64,000 nt of DNA from Pseudomonas sp. PSKL.D1 (GTDB lineage: Bacteria > Pseudomonadota > Gammaproteobacteria > Pseudomonadales > Pseudomonadaceae): positions 4,450,001 to 4,514,000 of the forward strand of contig NZ_CP118607.1 of the NCBI RefSeq assembly GCF_028898945.1, given 5' to 3'. Position 1 is the first letter of the stretch. Every line of letters begins with the position of its first letter. The notes under the pieces are model-generated. The model did not search any database. It had not been told where the DNA came from and saw nothing but the letters and a program-made list of their open reading frames with translations. The position numbers and the translations under genes were made by a program. Below, in pieces: positions 15,783 to 23,375 of this stretch.

Positions 15783-15809
15783 GTGACCATCAGCTAGGGA
15801 GCATCCATC

Positions 15810-16532
15810 ATGGTTAACGTTGTCGCTTACATCCGAGTATCTACCAGTGGTCAAGGTGAATCTGGCCTCGGTTTGGAAAGCCAGCGTGAGTACATCCAAC
15901 GTGCCGCCCAAGCCAATGATTGGAACATCGTTGGTGAGTATGTTGACGTGGTATCGGGCAAGCTTGCCCTGGAGGAACGTCCAGAAGGTAAGAAGGCACT
16001 GGCAGCGTGCAAGGAACACGATGCAAAGCTTCTGGTAGCGAAGCTGGATCGTCTTTCCCGCTCGGTTCTGCACATTGCTCAGCTGATGGAGCAAGTAGAT
16101 TTCAAAGTGGCGACAATGCCGCAAGCCAACACCTTTCAGCTTCACCTGTTCGCTGCCCTTGCCCAGCAGGAACGTGAGTTCATCGCCCAGCGTACCAAGG
16201 ATGCTCTGGCTGCTTTGCAACGTCGTGCGGATGCTGGTGATGAAGTGGCGGTGAAGAAAGTCCAGAACCGTACCCAAGCACTCGAAAAGGGTCGTGCTGT
16301 TGCCGACATTACAGCCGCAAACAACGTGCGGATGGAGAAGGTTACCGCGTTTCAAAACACTGTGAAGCCACACGTAGAGGCTTGCTTGTACAACAAGCTC
16401 GGCACATTGCAAGCGGTAGCTGACTGCCTGAACACCAAAGGTATTCGTACCAAACGCGGTAGCATCTGGAACCCTACCGCTGTACGTCGCCTGATCCTTG
16501 CACTTGGTTTGCCACTCCCAAAGGTGGCTTAA
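15810..16532 (+). CDS. serine recombinase (resolvase/invertase family)
   Basis: The protein has 240 residues, with GGGAG before ATG 15810. The N-terminal catalytic domain carries YIRVSTSGQ with nucleophile Ser11, then AKLDRLSRSV and the long helix region FAALAQQEREFIAQRTKDAL. The C-terminal part (from about 195) has a recombinase-type segment LQAVADCLNTKGIRTKRG followed by WNPTAVRRLILALG, a helix-turn-helix-like module. It would cut and rejoin DNA at a dyad site, perhaps the palindrome before the gene, for element dimer resolution or inversion. The catalytic domain comes first, so it is not an IS607-type TnpA. GC content is closer to the chromosome than that of its neighbours. Confidence 0.88.
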   Translation: MVNVVAYIRVSTSGQGESGLGLESQREYIQRAAQANDWNIVGEYVDVVSGKLALEERPEGKKALAACKEHDAKLLVAKLDRLSRSVLHIAQLMEQVDFKVATMPQANTFQLHLFAALAQQEREFIAQRTKDALAALQRRADAGDEVAVKKVQNRTQALEKGRAVADITAANNVRMEKVTAFQNTVKPHVEACLYNKLGTLQAVADCLNTKGIRTKRGSIWNPTAVRRLILALGLPLPKVA

Positions 16533-16861
16533 AAACTAGCCCCATACAGCAGCGTTAGTTATCACCCTGTGGGGTTGGGTAGGCTGATGATCAATCGCCT
16601 GGCTATGAGCCTCCTGCAAGCTTGTGACGGGGGCCTTCTTACTCGTGCTGCCGCCACTCGTTAATTCATCCTCAGGGATTTGCCAAAATTGCCGCATTGG
16701 GGGTGTTTCTGAACGAGTAGGCTGTTAAGCACTATCGCTGCCCTACAGCGGATTTCCCCCTGATGCTGCAATCCTAGACGCTGTGAATTCAGACTCCAAT
16801 TACAGGGGGGGCAAGGAATGCTATACAGAAGTGAACTAGTAGCAGTTAGCCAAGGCGACGC
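16533..16861. other. gap between the recombinase and the membrane module
   Basis: The 329 bp show no credible gene on either strand. Two convergent units end here: the recombinase on + and the two-gene module on -. CCCCA … TGGGG near 16541-16577 with CAG/CTG inside could be a weak terminator without a clear U-tract. Confidence 0.5.
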
Positions 16862-17233
16862 CTACCATGTAGCGTCACTTTTAATAATGTCGGCAAGAAC
16901 ATCATCCATTCCGAATACCTTTTCCTTGACGACTGTATATAGCTCTCTCAATGAATCTTTCGCTTCCTTGGTTCCTAAGTCTTTTGAATTATAGGAAACC
17001 ATCCCTCTGAATTCATGCCAAGCATCTTCGGGCCACGAGGCCATATCCTCTATTTCATATCTCCCCGGATAATAGTGGAGATAGAAATCGCCCGAATCAC
17101 TTTTTATGATTGACCACTTGTGCTTATTATCGTACCTAAAGAAAATCTCGGGATCATAATTTCCTTGGCATGTCGAATCTATTTTGTCTTGATTCGAAAT
17201 CATTACATTGACAGCCTCAACGATTTTGCTCAT
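16862..17233 (-). CDS. 123-residue hypothetical soluble protein
   Basis: The ATG at 17233 overlaps the stop of the upstream gene (ATGA), so the two are translationally coupled. The product is acidic and aromatic-rich in the middle (FFRYDNKHKWSIIKSDSGDFYLHYYPG), which looks like a beta-sheet domain, and has a helical C-terminus. There is no signal peptide or membrane segment. It is AT-richer than the chromosome. I do not recognise the family. It may be the soluble partner of the membrane protein encoded with it. Confidence 0.65.
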   Translation of the reverse strand: MSKIVEAVNVMISNQDKIDSTCQGNYDPEIFFRYDNKHKWSIIKSDSGDFYLHYYPGRYEIEDMASWPEDAWHEFRGMVSYNSKDLGTKEAKDSLRELYTVVKEKVFGMDDVLADIIKSDATW

Positions 17234-17685
17234 GCCCTTTCGTCCCCAATCAAACTGTCGATATTTGCGACATTCAGATTTCTAAGCCTTTCACGCAGTT
17301 CACTTACCACAGCCCTTTTCTTGGGCTCCGTAAGTTTTTTTCTGTTTGAGGCAAGCTCTTCCATTCTATCTACCAATTCAGAAAAATGAACACAAAGCTT
17401 ATCATTTCCTCGAATCTGGCCGATTATTTCATGAAAGATATTCTCTATAATCTCACAGCTTTCCGGGTCTTTTGCATTGCAATCATTCAATCGCTCAAGC
17501 TTTTCTTTAATTTCAGAAAGAGACATTTGAAAGGTATAATTTACAAGCAACGAAAATACTGATGATATTTCTTTGCCTTTGGCAAAAAACAAATAAATAG
17601 CGATAGATGAGGCTACGATGGTTAACAAATCCGAGCCAAATGATGCAGCATCTATAATGAACTTCACTACACCAATCTCCTGCAC
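17230..17685 (-). CDS. hypothetical membrane-anchored coiled-coil protein
   Basis: The likely start is GTG 17685, six nt after AGGAGG; a TTG at 17688 is too close to that site. The product has about 151 residues. One hydrophobic segment (DLLTIVASSIAIYLFFA, about residues 18-35) precedes a mostly helical cytosolic part with heptad-like regions (LSEIKEKLERLNDC and ELASNRKKLTEPKKRAVV). It is the first gene of a two-gene unit. No family is recognised. A membrane protein with a small soluble partner in an island resembles cargo such as defence or toxin systems, but nothing in the sequence proves that. Confidence 0.65.
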   Translation of the reverse strand: MQEIGVVKFIIDAASFGSDLLTIVASSIAIYLFFAKGKEISSVFSLLVNYTFQMSLSEIKEKLERLNDCNAKDPESCEIIENIFHEIIGQIRGNDKLCVHFSELVDRMEELASNRKKLTEPKKRAVVSELRERLRNLNVANIDSLIGDERA

Positions 17686-17984
17686 CAATTGCCTCCTAAC
17701 GCTTCCGCTCTAATCAGATTCCACTACGGCAACATGATTTTGTAAGTTTTAGAGGCAGTAGTCACGCCACTCTATCGCCACTATACCTGAACTCAACAGA
17801 TTGCCAACTGAAACGGCGAGAATAGGTGCCACACAGCACGGGGACGCTGCCGCCATCCCGCCGTGGATTTGCATTGATACCGAGCTCCTAGAGGCATGAA
17901 TCAAACTCCGCGTTTCAGGGGGGGGGAGGCGGGATTTGTGGCAAATGGAGTACGCTTACGCGAACCACCTGACAGAGTCTGACC

Positions 17985-18188
17985 ATGGACAAAGCCGGTA
18001 CTACCGCCGACACCCTTGAACTACTTCATCTGAATCAGATAGCTATCCGAGCCGCGATTGAGGAGGTCAGTACATGGATTCGCCAGCGCGGTTCCACCAA
18101 CGTTCACGACAACGTGATGGAAGCATTACAGACGCTGGATACCAACGCCGGTGCGATCACCAACGCCATTGAGCGCCTACGTGATTGA
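17985..18188 (+). CDS. 67-residue hypothetical helical protein
   Basis: ATG 17985 opens a protein of two amphipathic helices (LLHLNQIAIRAAIEEVSTWI and NVHDNVMEALQTLDTNAGAI). The upstream Shine-Dalgarno is weak. It is the last gene before the right end of the island, and its stop abuts the first putative integrase arm repeat. A small accessory protein such as an excisionase would fit the position, but it shows no clear winged-helix pattern. Function unknown. Confidence 0.6.
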   Translation: MDKAGTTADTLELLHLNQIAIRAAIEEVSTWIRQRGSTNVHDNVMEALQTLDTNAGAITNAIERLRD

Positions 18189-18209
18189 GTGGTCAAAGCG
18201 AGTGGTCAA
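18188..18209 (+). promoter_or_regulatory. putative integrase arm sites, right end
   Basis: AGTGGTCAA occurs at 18188-18196 and 18201-18209, with a 13-bp period as at the left end, 62 bp from the right att core. Confidence 0.6.
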
Positions 18210-18224
18210 GCGCAAAAAATAGTA

Positions 18225-18264
18225 GGCGAAAAAAAACCCCGTAAATCAATGACTTACGAGGCTT
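18225..18264 (-). terminator. tRNA-Ser terminator supplied by the island
   Basis: On the reverse strand GCCTCGTAA … TTACGGGG is followed by eight T residues. It lies inside the island, directly after the tRNA 3' end, and functionally replaces the terminator left outside attL. Confidence 0.75.
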
Positions 18265-18271
18265 TTTAACG

Positions 18272-18290
18272 TATGGCGGAGAGATAGGGA
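18272..18290. repeat. attR: 19-bp direct repeat at the tRNA-Ser 3' end
   Basis: This sequence is identical to 11565-11583. It covers the CCA end and 3' acceptor strand of tRNA-Ser, so integration leaves the tRNA intact. Confidence 0.9.
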
Positions 18291-18363
18291 TTTGAACCCT
18301 AGGTACTGTTGCCAATACAACGGATTTCGAATCCGTCCCGTTCGACCACTCCGGCATCTCTCC
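18274..18363 (-). tRNA. tRNA-Ser (anticodon CGA)
   Basis: The reverse strand folds as a 90-nt class II tRNA with encoded CCA. It begins GGAGAGATGCCGGAGTGG; the anticodon stem ACGGA/TCCGT encloses loop TTCGAAA, giving anticodon CGA for UCG codons; a long variable arm and the TTCAAAT T-loop follow. It is the integration site of the island on its left. Confidence 0.97.
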
Positions 18364-18455
18364 AATGCCGCGCATCATACCAGCGAATTCTGAAAACGCA
18401 AACCTTTATTTTCAAAAAAATCGCGTGGTATCAGGCGCTTGCGTGAACGCGCCGC

Positions 18456-19166
18456 TTACAGCGGCACGCCCAGGCGCTTGGCAACTTCTTCGTAGGCTTC
18501 GATTACGTCGCCCAGGCCCTGGCGGAAGCGGTCCTTGTCCATCTTCTTGCGGGTTTCTTTGTCCCACAGGCGGCAGCCGTCCGGGCTGAACTCGTCGCCC
18601 AGCACGATCTGGCCGTGGAACACGCCAAACTCCAGCTTGAAGTCGACCAGAAGCAGGCCGGCGTCATCGAACAACTTGTTCAGCACTTCGTTGACCTTCA
18701 GCGACAGCTTTTTCATCTCGGCCAGCTGCTCGGCGGTGCCCCAGCCGAACGCGACAACGTGAGATTCGTTGATGAAGGGGTCGCCCTTTTCGTCGTTCTT
18801 CAGGAACAGCTCGAAGGTGGACGGTTCCAGCTTGATGCCCTCCTCCACGCCCAGACGCTTGACCAGGCTGCCGGCGGCATAGTTACGCACCACGCACTCG
18901 ACCGGGATCATGTCCAGCTTCTTCACCAGGCACTCGTTGTCGCCCAGCAGCTTGTCGAACTGGGTCGGCACGCCGGCTTCTTCAAGCTTTTGCATGATGA
19001 AGGCGTTGAACTTGTTGTTCACCATGCCTTTGCGGTCGAGCTGCTCGATGCGCTTGCCGTCGAACGCCGAAGTGTCGTTACGGAACAGCAGGATCAAGCG
19101 GTCGGCGTCGTCGGTCTTGTAAACCGATTTGGCCTTGCCGCGGTAGAGTTCTTCGCGTTTTTCCAT
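18456..19166 (-). CDS. purC: phosphoribosylaminoimidazole-succinocarboxamide synthase
   Basis: The protein has 236 residues from ATG 19166 ([20 protein letters not shown]), the normal SAICAR synthetase N-terminus; the longer frame adds unrelated residues. Signatures are [28 protein letters not shown] and [10 protein letters not shown]. It joins aspartate to CAIR with ATP in purine synthesis. The genes for the metallo-hydrolase, bamC and dapA follow upstream on the same strand, a conserved pseudomonad order. Confidence 0.97.
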   Translation of the reverse strand: MEKREELYRGKAKSVYKTDDADRLILLFRNDTSAFDGKRIEQLDRKGMVNNKFNAFIMQKLEEAGVPTQFDKLLGDNECLVKKLDMIPVECVVRNYAAGSLVKRLGVEEGIKLEPSTFELFLKNDEKGDPFINESHVVAFGWGTAEQLAEMKKLSLKVNEVLNKLFDDAGLLLVDFKLEFGVFHGQIVLGDEFSPDGCRLWDKETRKKMDKDRFRQGLGDVIEAYEEVAKRLGVPL

Positions 19167-19197
19167 GATGGAGGGCTCCGCTTGCATTAAAGGTGGG

Positions 19198-19956
19198 CTA
19201 GGCGATTTCGCGCCAGTCGAGCCCGTGTTCCTGATTCGCCACCTGGAGCCAGTCCGGGTCGCACCCAAGGGTGTCGACGAAGCACTGGCGGGCCAAGTGT
19301 GGCAGGTTGTTCTTGCTGCTGAGGTGGGCCAGCACCAGGTGTTGCAGGTTGCTCCAGCCCAACTCGTGCACCAGGTTTGCGGCCTGGTGGTTGTTCAAAT
19401 GCCCTTGCATACCACCTACCCGCAACTTGAGGAAGTGCGGATAGTGCCCGCGCGCCAAAAGGTCGCGGCAGTGGTTGGCTTCGATCAGCAGTGCATCCAG
19501 GCCCTGGTAGCGCTCCAGCAGGCGCGCGTCGTACGACCCCAGGTCGGTCAGCATGCCGAAACGCCGGCTACCGTCGCTGATTACATACTGCAGTGGCTCG
19601 TACGCATCATGCTCGACCCGCGCCGCGCTCACTTCCAGGTTGCCGATACGCAATCTGTCGCCACAGGCGAGAAAACCGGCCACCTCCACCGGCTTGCGCA
19701 GGCCGCGCAAAGTGCCTTGGCTGAGGTAGACCGGTACATTGTAGCGCCGCGACAGCAACCCGACGCCATGCACGTGGTCGGCATGCTCGTGGGTGACAAA
19801 TACCGCGCTCAGCTGTGTGGCCGACACCCCGAGCAGCGCCAGGCGCCGCTCGGTTTCGCGCAGGGAAAAGCCGCAATCGACCAGAATGAACGTGTCACCA
19901 CTGGCGATCAGCGTGCCGTTCCCTTGGCTGCCGCTTCCGAGTACCGCGAAGCGCAC
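19198..19956 (-). CDS. MBL-fold metallo-hydrolase (YycJ/VicX-like)
   Basis: The 252-residue protein has the beta-lactamase-fold metal motif THEHADH (His56, His58, Asp60, His61) and an N-terminal [16 protein letters not shown] typical of the VicX/YycJ group, putative nucleases of the metallo-beta-lactamase superfamily. It lies between purC and bamC; its start directly abuts the bamC stop, so they are probably co-transcribed. It is cytosolic, and the substrate is unknown. Confidence 0.85.
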   Translation of the reverse strand: MRFAVLGSGSQGNGTLIASGDTFILVDCGFSLRETERRLALLGVSATQLSAVFVTHEHADHVHGVGLLSRRYNVPVYLSQGTLRGLRKPVEVAGFLACGDRLRIGNLEVSAARVEHDAYEPLQYVISDGSRRFGMLTDLGSYDARLLERYQGLDALLIEANHCRDLLARGHYPHFLKLRVGGMQGHLNNHQAANLVHELGWSNLQHLVLAHLSSKNNLPHLARQCFVDTLGCDPDWLQVANQEHGLDWREIA

Positions 19957-21072
19957 TTAGCCCAGGTGGTCCTGAATGACGCTCAGCACGCGGCGGGCGA
20001 CATCGGCCGGGGCCACGGTGTTGATGTTTTTCTCGACAGTAACCTGCACGCTTTCGCCGACCTTGCTCAGGCGTACCTGATAACGCTCGGCACGGGCTTC
20101 ACGCTCTTCCTGGGTCGGTTCGCTGCCGAACATGCGGCTGAAGAAGCCCGGCTGGTTCTGCTTGTCGTCCGGCTTTTCCGACAGGTTGATGTAGTACAGG
20201 CCCAGGCTGCGGTTGATGTCCTCGACGCGCCACTCACCCTGCTCCAGGGCACGACCTACGCTGGACCAGGCACGGTCCAGGTCGGCGCCCAGGTACAGCA
20301 CCGGGTTGCCGCTGCCGTCTTCGCTCAGGCTGACGCGGCTTGGCGCGTCGAAGTCGCGTGCGGCCAACAAGGACACCGAGCCGCCTTTTTCGGCGCTGCG
20401 GTTCATGCTGGCGAGCATTTCGTCCACCAGCAGCGCATCGGCGCCGGTGTTGGTGGAGCTGGACGGGAAGCCAGGCTCGGCGGTGCTGCCAGCCGGGCGC
20501 TCGACGCTGACGATGTACACCTCGGAGGTGTTGCGCTGCACGCCAGGCTCCATGCGCACTCGCACGCGCACTTCGCTGTCGCCGCTGCTGGCGGTGCTCG
20601 CCAGGCGCTGGCCGAGGGAGGCCGACAGTTCGTCGAAACGCTGCCAGGTAGTGTTGAACTCACCTGTTTGCGGGCGCTCTTCGGCAATGCGGAAGCCGTT
20701 GTCCTCAAAGAACTGACGCGCTACCGGCCACACTTCGGCCGGCGAATGCTGGGCCAGCACCCAACGGCTGCTGCCGCTGCGCTGCAGGGTGTAGTCGCTG
20801 ACGTCGGCGGTGGCCGACAGCGGTTGCGGGCGCGGCACCTCGAACTCGCCCGTGGCGCGATCGTCGGCAACGTTACGCGGGATCGGCAGCAGCGGGTCAA
20901 GGCGCTTGACGTTGCTGGCGTCCGGCGGCAGCTGCATCGGCGCGGTGGGGTGCGCCTGCAGGTAATCGCTGCCGCGGTCGCGGAAATAGCCATCCTCGCC
21001 CCACAGCCAGCCACACCCACTGGTGCTGGAAATGATCAGGGCGAGCGCGGAAAGACCAGCCAGTCGCTTCAT
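19957..21072 (-). CDS. bamC: outer-membrane assembly lipoprotein BamC
   Basis: The protein has 371 residues. A lipoprotein signal peptide ends in LIISSTSGCGW, with the acylated Cys near residue 20. The following segment (YFRDRGSDYLQAHPTAPMQLPPD) is the BamC/NlpB N-terminal lasso that binds BamD. Two helix-grip domains follow. It is part of the beta-barrel assembly complex at the inner face of the outer membrane. It lies immediately downstream of dapA, the same order as dapA-nlpB in Escherichia coli. Confidence 0.93.
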   Translation of the reverse strand: MKRLAGLSALALIISSTSGCGWLWGEDGYFRDRGSDYLQAHPTAPMQLPPDASNVKRLDPLLPIPRNVADDRATGEFEVPRPQPLSATADVSDYTLQRSGSSRWVLAQHSPAEVWPVARQFFEDNGFRIAEERPQTGEFNTTWQRFDELSASLGQRLASTASSGDSEVRVRVRMEPGVQRNTSEVYIVSVERPAGSTAEPGFPSSSTNTGADALLVDEMLASMNRSAEKGGSVSLLAARDFDAPSRVSLSEDGSGNPVLYLGADLDRAWSSVGRALEQGEWRVEDINRSLGLYYINLSEKPDDKQNQPGFFSRMFGSEPTQEEREARAERYQVRLSKVGESVQVTVEKNINTVAPADVARRVLSVIQDHLG

Positions 21073-21087
21073 GCGGTGTACTTCCTC

Positions 21088-21975
21088 TTAAACCAGTACG
21101 CCGGACTGGCGCAAGGCAGTACGGACTTTGTCGTGGCAACCTTCGCTGAGCCAGGTCAGCGGCAGGCGGATGCCTTTCTTCATAAGGCCCATTTCGACGA
21201 GCGCCCACTTCACCGGGATCGGGTTGGCTTCGCAGAACAGGTCTTTGTGCAGTGGCATGAGTTTTTCGTTGATTGCGCGGGCCTTCTCGGCATTGCCCTC
21301 AAGGGCGGCCTCGCACAGGTCGGCCATTTCGCGCGGGGCGACGTTGGCGGTGACGGAGATGTTGCCTTTGCCGCCCATCAGGATCAGCTCGACAGCAGTA
21401 GGGTCGTCGCCGGACATGACGATGAAGTCCTTGCTGACGCCGTCCAGGATGGCCTTGGCGCGCACCAGGTCGCCGGTGGCTTCCTTGATGCCGATGATGT
21501 TCGGCACGGTCGACAGGCGGATCACGGTCTCGGCCTGCATGTCGCAGGAGGTGCGGCCGGGTACGTTGTACAGGATCTGCGGGATGTCGACCGCTTCGGC
21601 AATGTGCTTGAAGTGCTGGTACAGGCCTTCTTGCGTCGGCTTGTTGTAGTACGGCACTACCAGCAGGCAGGCGTCGGCGCCGGCATTCTTGGCGTTCTGG
21701 GTCAGGTGCACGGCTTCGGCGGTGGAATTCGCGCCGGTGCCAGCGATGACCGGAATCGGCTTTTTGCTGTGCTTGACGCGTTCGACCACGTGCTTGATGA
21801 CCAGGATGTGTTCTTCGACATCCAGCGTGGCGGACTCACCGGTGGTGCCGACAGCGACGATCGCATGGGTGCCGTTTTCCAGGTGGAAGTCTACAAGTTT
21901 GTCGAGGCTGTCCCAGTCAAGACGCCCTTGTGCATCCATGGGAGTGACCAATGCCACCATACTGCCCGCAATCAT
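21088..21975 (-). CDS. dapA: 4-hydroxy-tetrahydrodipicolinate synthase
   Basis: The protein has 295 residues from ATG 21975 ([17 protein letters not shown]). Hallmarks are [19 protein letters not shown] (catalytic Tyr) and GIKEATGD (Schiff-base Lys). It condenses pyruvate with aspartate semialdehyde, the first step of lysine and diaminopimelate synthesis. It is divergent from gcvR and upstream of bamC on the same strand with 15 nt between. Confidence 0.97.
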   Translation of the reverse strand: MIAGSMVALVTPMDAQGRLDWDSLDKLVDFHLENGTHAIVAVGTTGESATLDVEEHILVIKHVVERVKHSKKPIPVIAGTGANSTAEAVHLTQNAKNAGADACLLVVPYYNKPTQEGLYQHFKHIAEAVDIPQILYNVPGRTSCDMQAETVIRLSTVPNIIGIKEATGDLVRAKAILDGVSKDFIVMSGDDPTAVELILMGGKGNISVTANVAPREMADLCEAALEGNAEKARAINEKLMPLHKDLFCEANPIPVKWALVEMGLMKKGIRLPLTWLSEGCHDKVRTALRQSGVLV

Positions 21976-22234
21976 GTAACTGCTCCTGCCGGAAAAAGAG
22001 AGCGGTAATGGTACTGGGGGCATCGGCCTTGCACAAGCGAAGCAGGCGGGCGGAGCATTCCCCTCGGCGCCTTATTTCGCTACCCTTGATCCTTTGATCG
22101 GTGCAGCACGGCCCGCCGGGCCGTCGACCTTGCTCCCCGCCAGCGTCCACGTCCTCGCATGCGAGCCCCGGGCCCTGCCGACAGGAGGCTTTCGCCCGTC
22201 CTGCACCGACCGCTCATCGCTTTAGGAATGCTGC

Positions 22235-22795
22235 ATGTCCACCGCCACCGTCCGCGAACAATTCCTTGTCATCAGTGCTCTGGGCCCCAACCCCATGGAG
22301 CTGGCCAACGTCCTCAGCCGTGCCGCTTTCGAAAACCGCTGCGCGGTGATCACCTCGCGCCTGAGCCGCCATGGCGAGACCAGCGCCCTGGTATTGCAGG
22401 TGGGTGGCAGCTGGGACGCGCTGGCGCGCCTCGAAGCCATGCTGCCGGGCCTGGCCAAAAAGCACGGCCTGACCCTTGATGTGGTACGCAGCGCCGACCA
22501 GGAAGTACGCCCGCAGGCACTGCCGTACGTGGCCTATGTCAGCGCCGCCTACCGCCCGGACATCATCAACGAGCTGTGCCAGTTCTTCCTCGACCACCGC
22601 GTCGAGCTCGAAGCCATGACCTGCGACACCTACCTGGCGCCGCAAACCGGCAGCAGCATGCTCAACGCCCAGTTCACCGTGATCCTGCCGGCCGGCACCC
22701 AGATCAGCTGGCTGCGCGACCAGTTCCTGGACTTTGCCGACGCCCTGAACCTGGACGCGCTGATCGAGCCGTGGCGCCCACAAAACCCAGTTTAA
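22235..22795 (+). CDS. gcvR: glycine cleavage system transcriptional repressor GcvR-like (ACT protein)
   Basis: The protein has 186 residues with two ACT-like modules: REQFLVISALGPNPMELANV at the N-terminus and a second from about residue 90. This matches GcvR, which in E. coli binds glycine and inhibits GcvA by protein-protein contact. It has no DNA-binding domain of its own. The bcp gene follows 10 nt after its stop, with GGAGCC as RBS, so they form an operon. Confidence 0.85.
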   Translation: MSTATVREQFLVISALGPNPMELANVLSRAAFENRCAVITSRLSRHGETSALVLQVGGSWDALARLEAMLPGLAKKHGLTLDVVRSADQEVRPQALPYVAYVSAAYRPDIINELCQFFLDHRVELEAMTCDTYLAPQTGSSMLNAQFTVILPAGTQISWLRDQFLDFADALNLDALIEPWRPQNPV

Positions 22796-22805
22796 GGAGC
22801 CGAAC

Positions 22806-23279
22806 ATGGCTGTAGCACTCGACCAACCGGTTGCCGACTTCCAGGCCCAGGCCACCAGCGGGCAGACTGTAAACCTGAGCGAGCTCAAGGGCCGCCAGGT
22901 GGTGGTGTACTTCTACCCGAAGGACAGCACCCCGGGCTGCACCACCGAGGGCCAGGGCTTCCGTGACCAGCACGAGGCCTTTGCTGCGGCCAACACCGTG
23001 GTGTTCGGCGTATCGCGCGATGGCATCAAGTCGCACGAGAACTTCAAGGCCAAGCAGGGCTTCCCGTTCGAGCTGATCAGCGACAAGGACGAGGCACTGT
23101 GCCAGCTGTTTGACGTGATCAAGCTGAAGAAGCTGTATGGCAAGGAATACATGGGTGTGGACCGCAGCACCTTTTTGATCGACAAGGACGGGGTGCTGCG
23201 CCAGGAATGGCGTGGGGTGAAGGTGCCGGGGCATGTGGATGCGGTGCTGGCGGCGGCTCAGGCCCTGAACAAGGCTTGA
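22806..23279 (+). CDS. bcp: thioredoxin-dependent peroxiredoxin (Bcp/PrxQ)
   Basis: The protein has 157 residues. The peroxidatic site is YPKDSTPGCTTEG with Cys45. The position of the usual resolving Cys (residue 50 in E. coli Bcp) is Gln, and the only other cysteine I see is near residue 99, so it is a 1-Cys or atypical variant. It reduces peroxides with electrons from thiols in the cytosol. It is coupled to gcvR upstream and followed by a REP pair. Confidence 0.92.
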   Translation: MAVALDQPVADFQAQATSGQTVNLSELKGRQVVVYFYPKDSTPGCTTEGQGFRDQHEAFAAANTVVFGVSRDGIKSHENFKAKQGFPFELISDKDEALCQLFDVIKLKKLYGKEYMGVDRSTFLIDKDGVLRQEWRGVKVPGHVDAVLAAAQALNKA

Positions 23280-23292
23280 GATCGGCGCTTGC

Positions 23293-23360
23293 CTCATCGC
23301 GGATAAATCCGCTCCTACACAGGGTTGCGTACGCCTGTAGGAGCGGATTTATCCGCGATG
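23293..23360. repeat. inverted REP pair after bcp
   Basis: CATCGCGGATAAATCCGC and its inverted partner, 11 nt apart, form a long hairpin between the convergent genes bcp and perM. Confidence 0.85.
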
Positions 23361-23375
23361 GCTCCAACACCTGTT

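Larger units (their letters stand above)
15353..15787. repeat. TGAC/GTCA-dense segment upstream of the recombinase
   Basis: About 19 occurrences of TGAC or its complement GTCA lie in 435 bp, several times the random expectation of about 3-4. They include seven TTGAC, two copies of CCAATGTCGTCAC (15552-15564 and 15575-15587, period 23) and two TTGTCATTT-like boxes (15685-15694, 15701-15710). Such clustering fits recombinase, replication-initiator or repressor binding sites. Confidence 0.6.
14633..15809. other. 1.2-kb non-coding control region of the island
   Basis: No convincing gene is found. In order it holds: a terminator (14667-14703); a weak 45-codon reading frame at 14744-14881 with a poorly spaced GGGG; inverted repeats TTGCGA 14966-14971 / TCGCAA 14981-14986; a consensus promoter (15010-15038); a hairpin array (15042-15533); a TGAC/GTCA-dense segment (15353-15787); and a nested dyad over the recombinase promoter (15739-15782). 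Confidence 0.7.

Noticed and set aside
15042..16532. IS607/TnpB-type element with guide RNA
   Set aside because: The serine recombinase has its catalytic domain first, no TnpB-like gene is present, and no insertion-sequence ends were seen.
18193..18378. 61-codon - strand frame across tRNA-Ser
   Set aside because: It reads through a tRNA gene and its terminator, with no start signal.
19165..22008. 947-codon + strand frame opposite the MBL hydrolase gene, bamC and dapA
   Set aside because: It is antisense to three clearly conserved genes; the long open frame results from GC-biased third positions.
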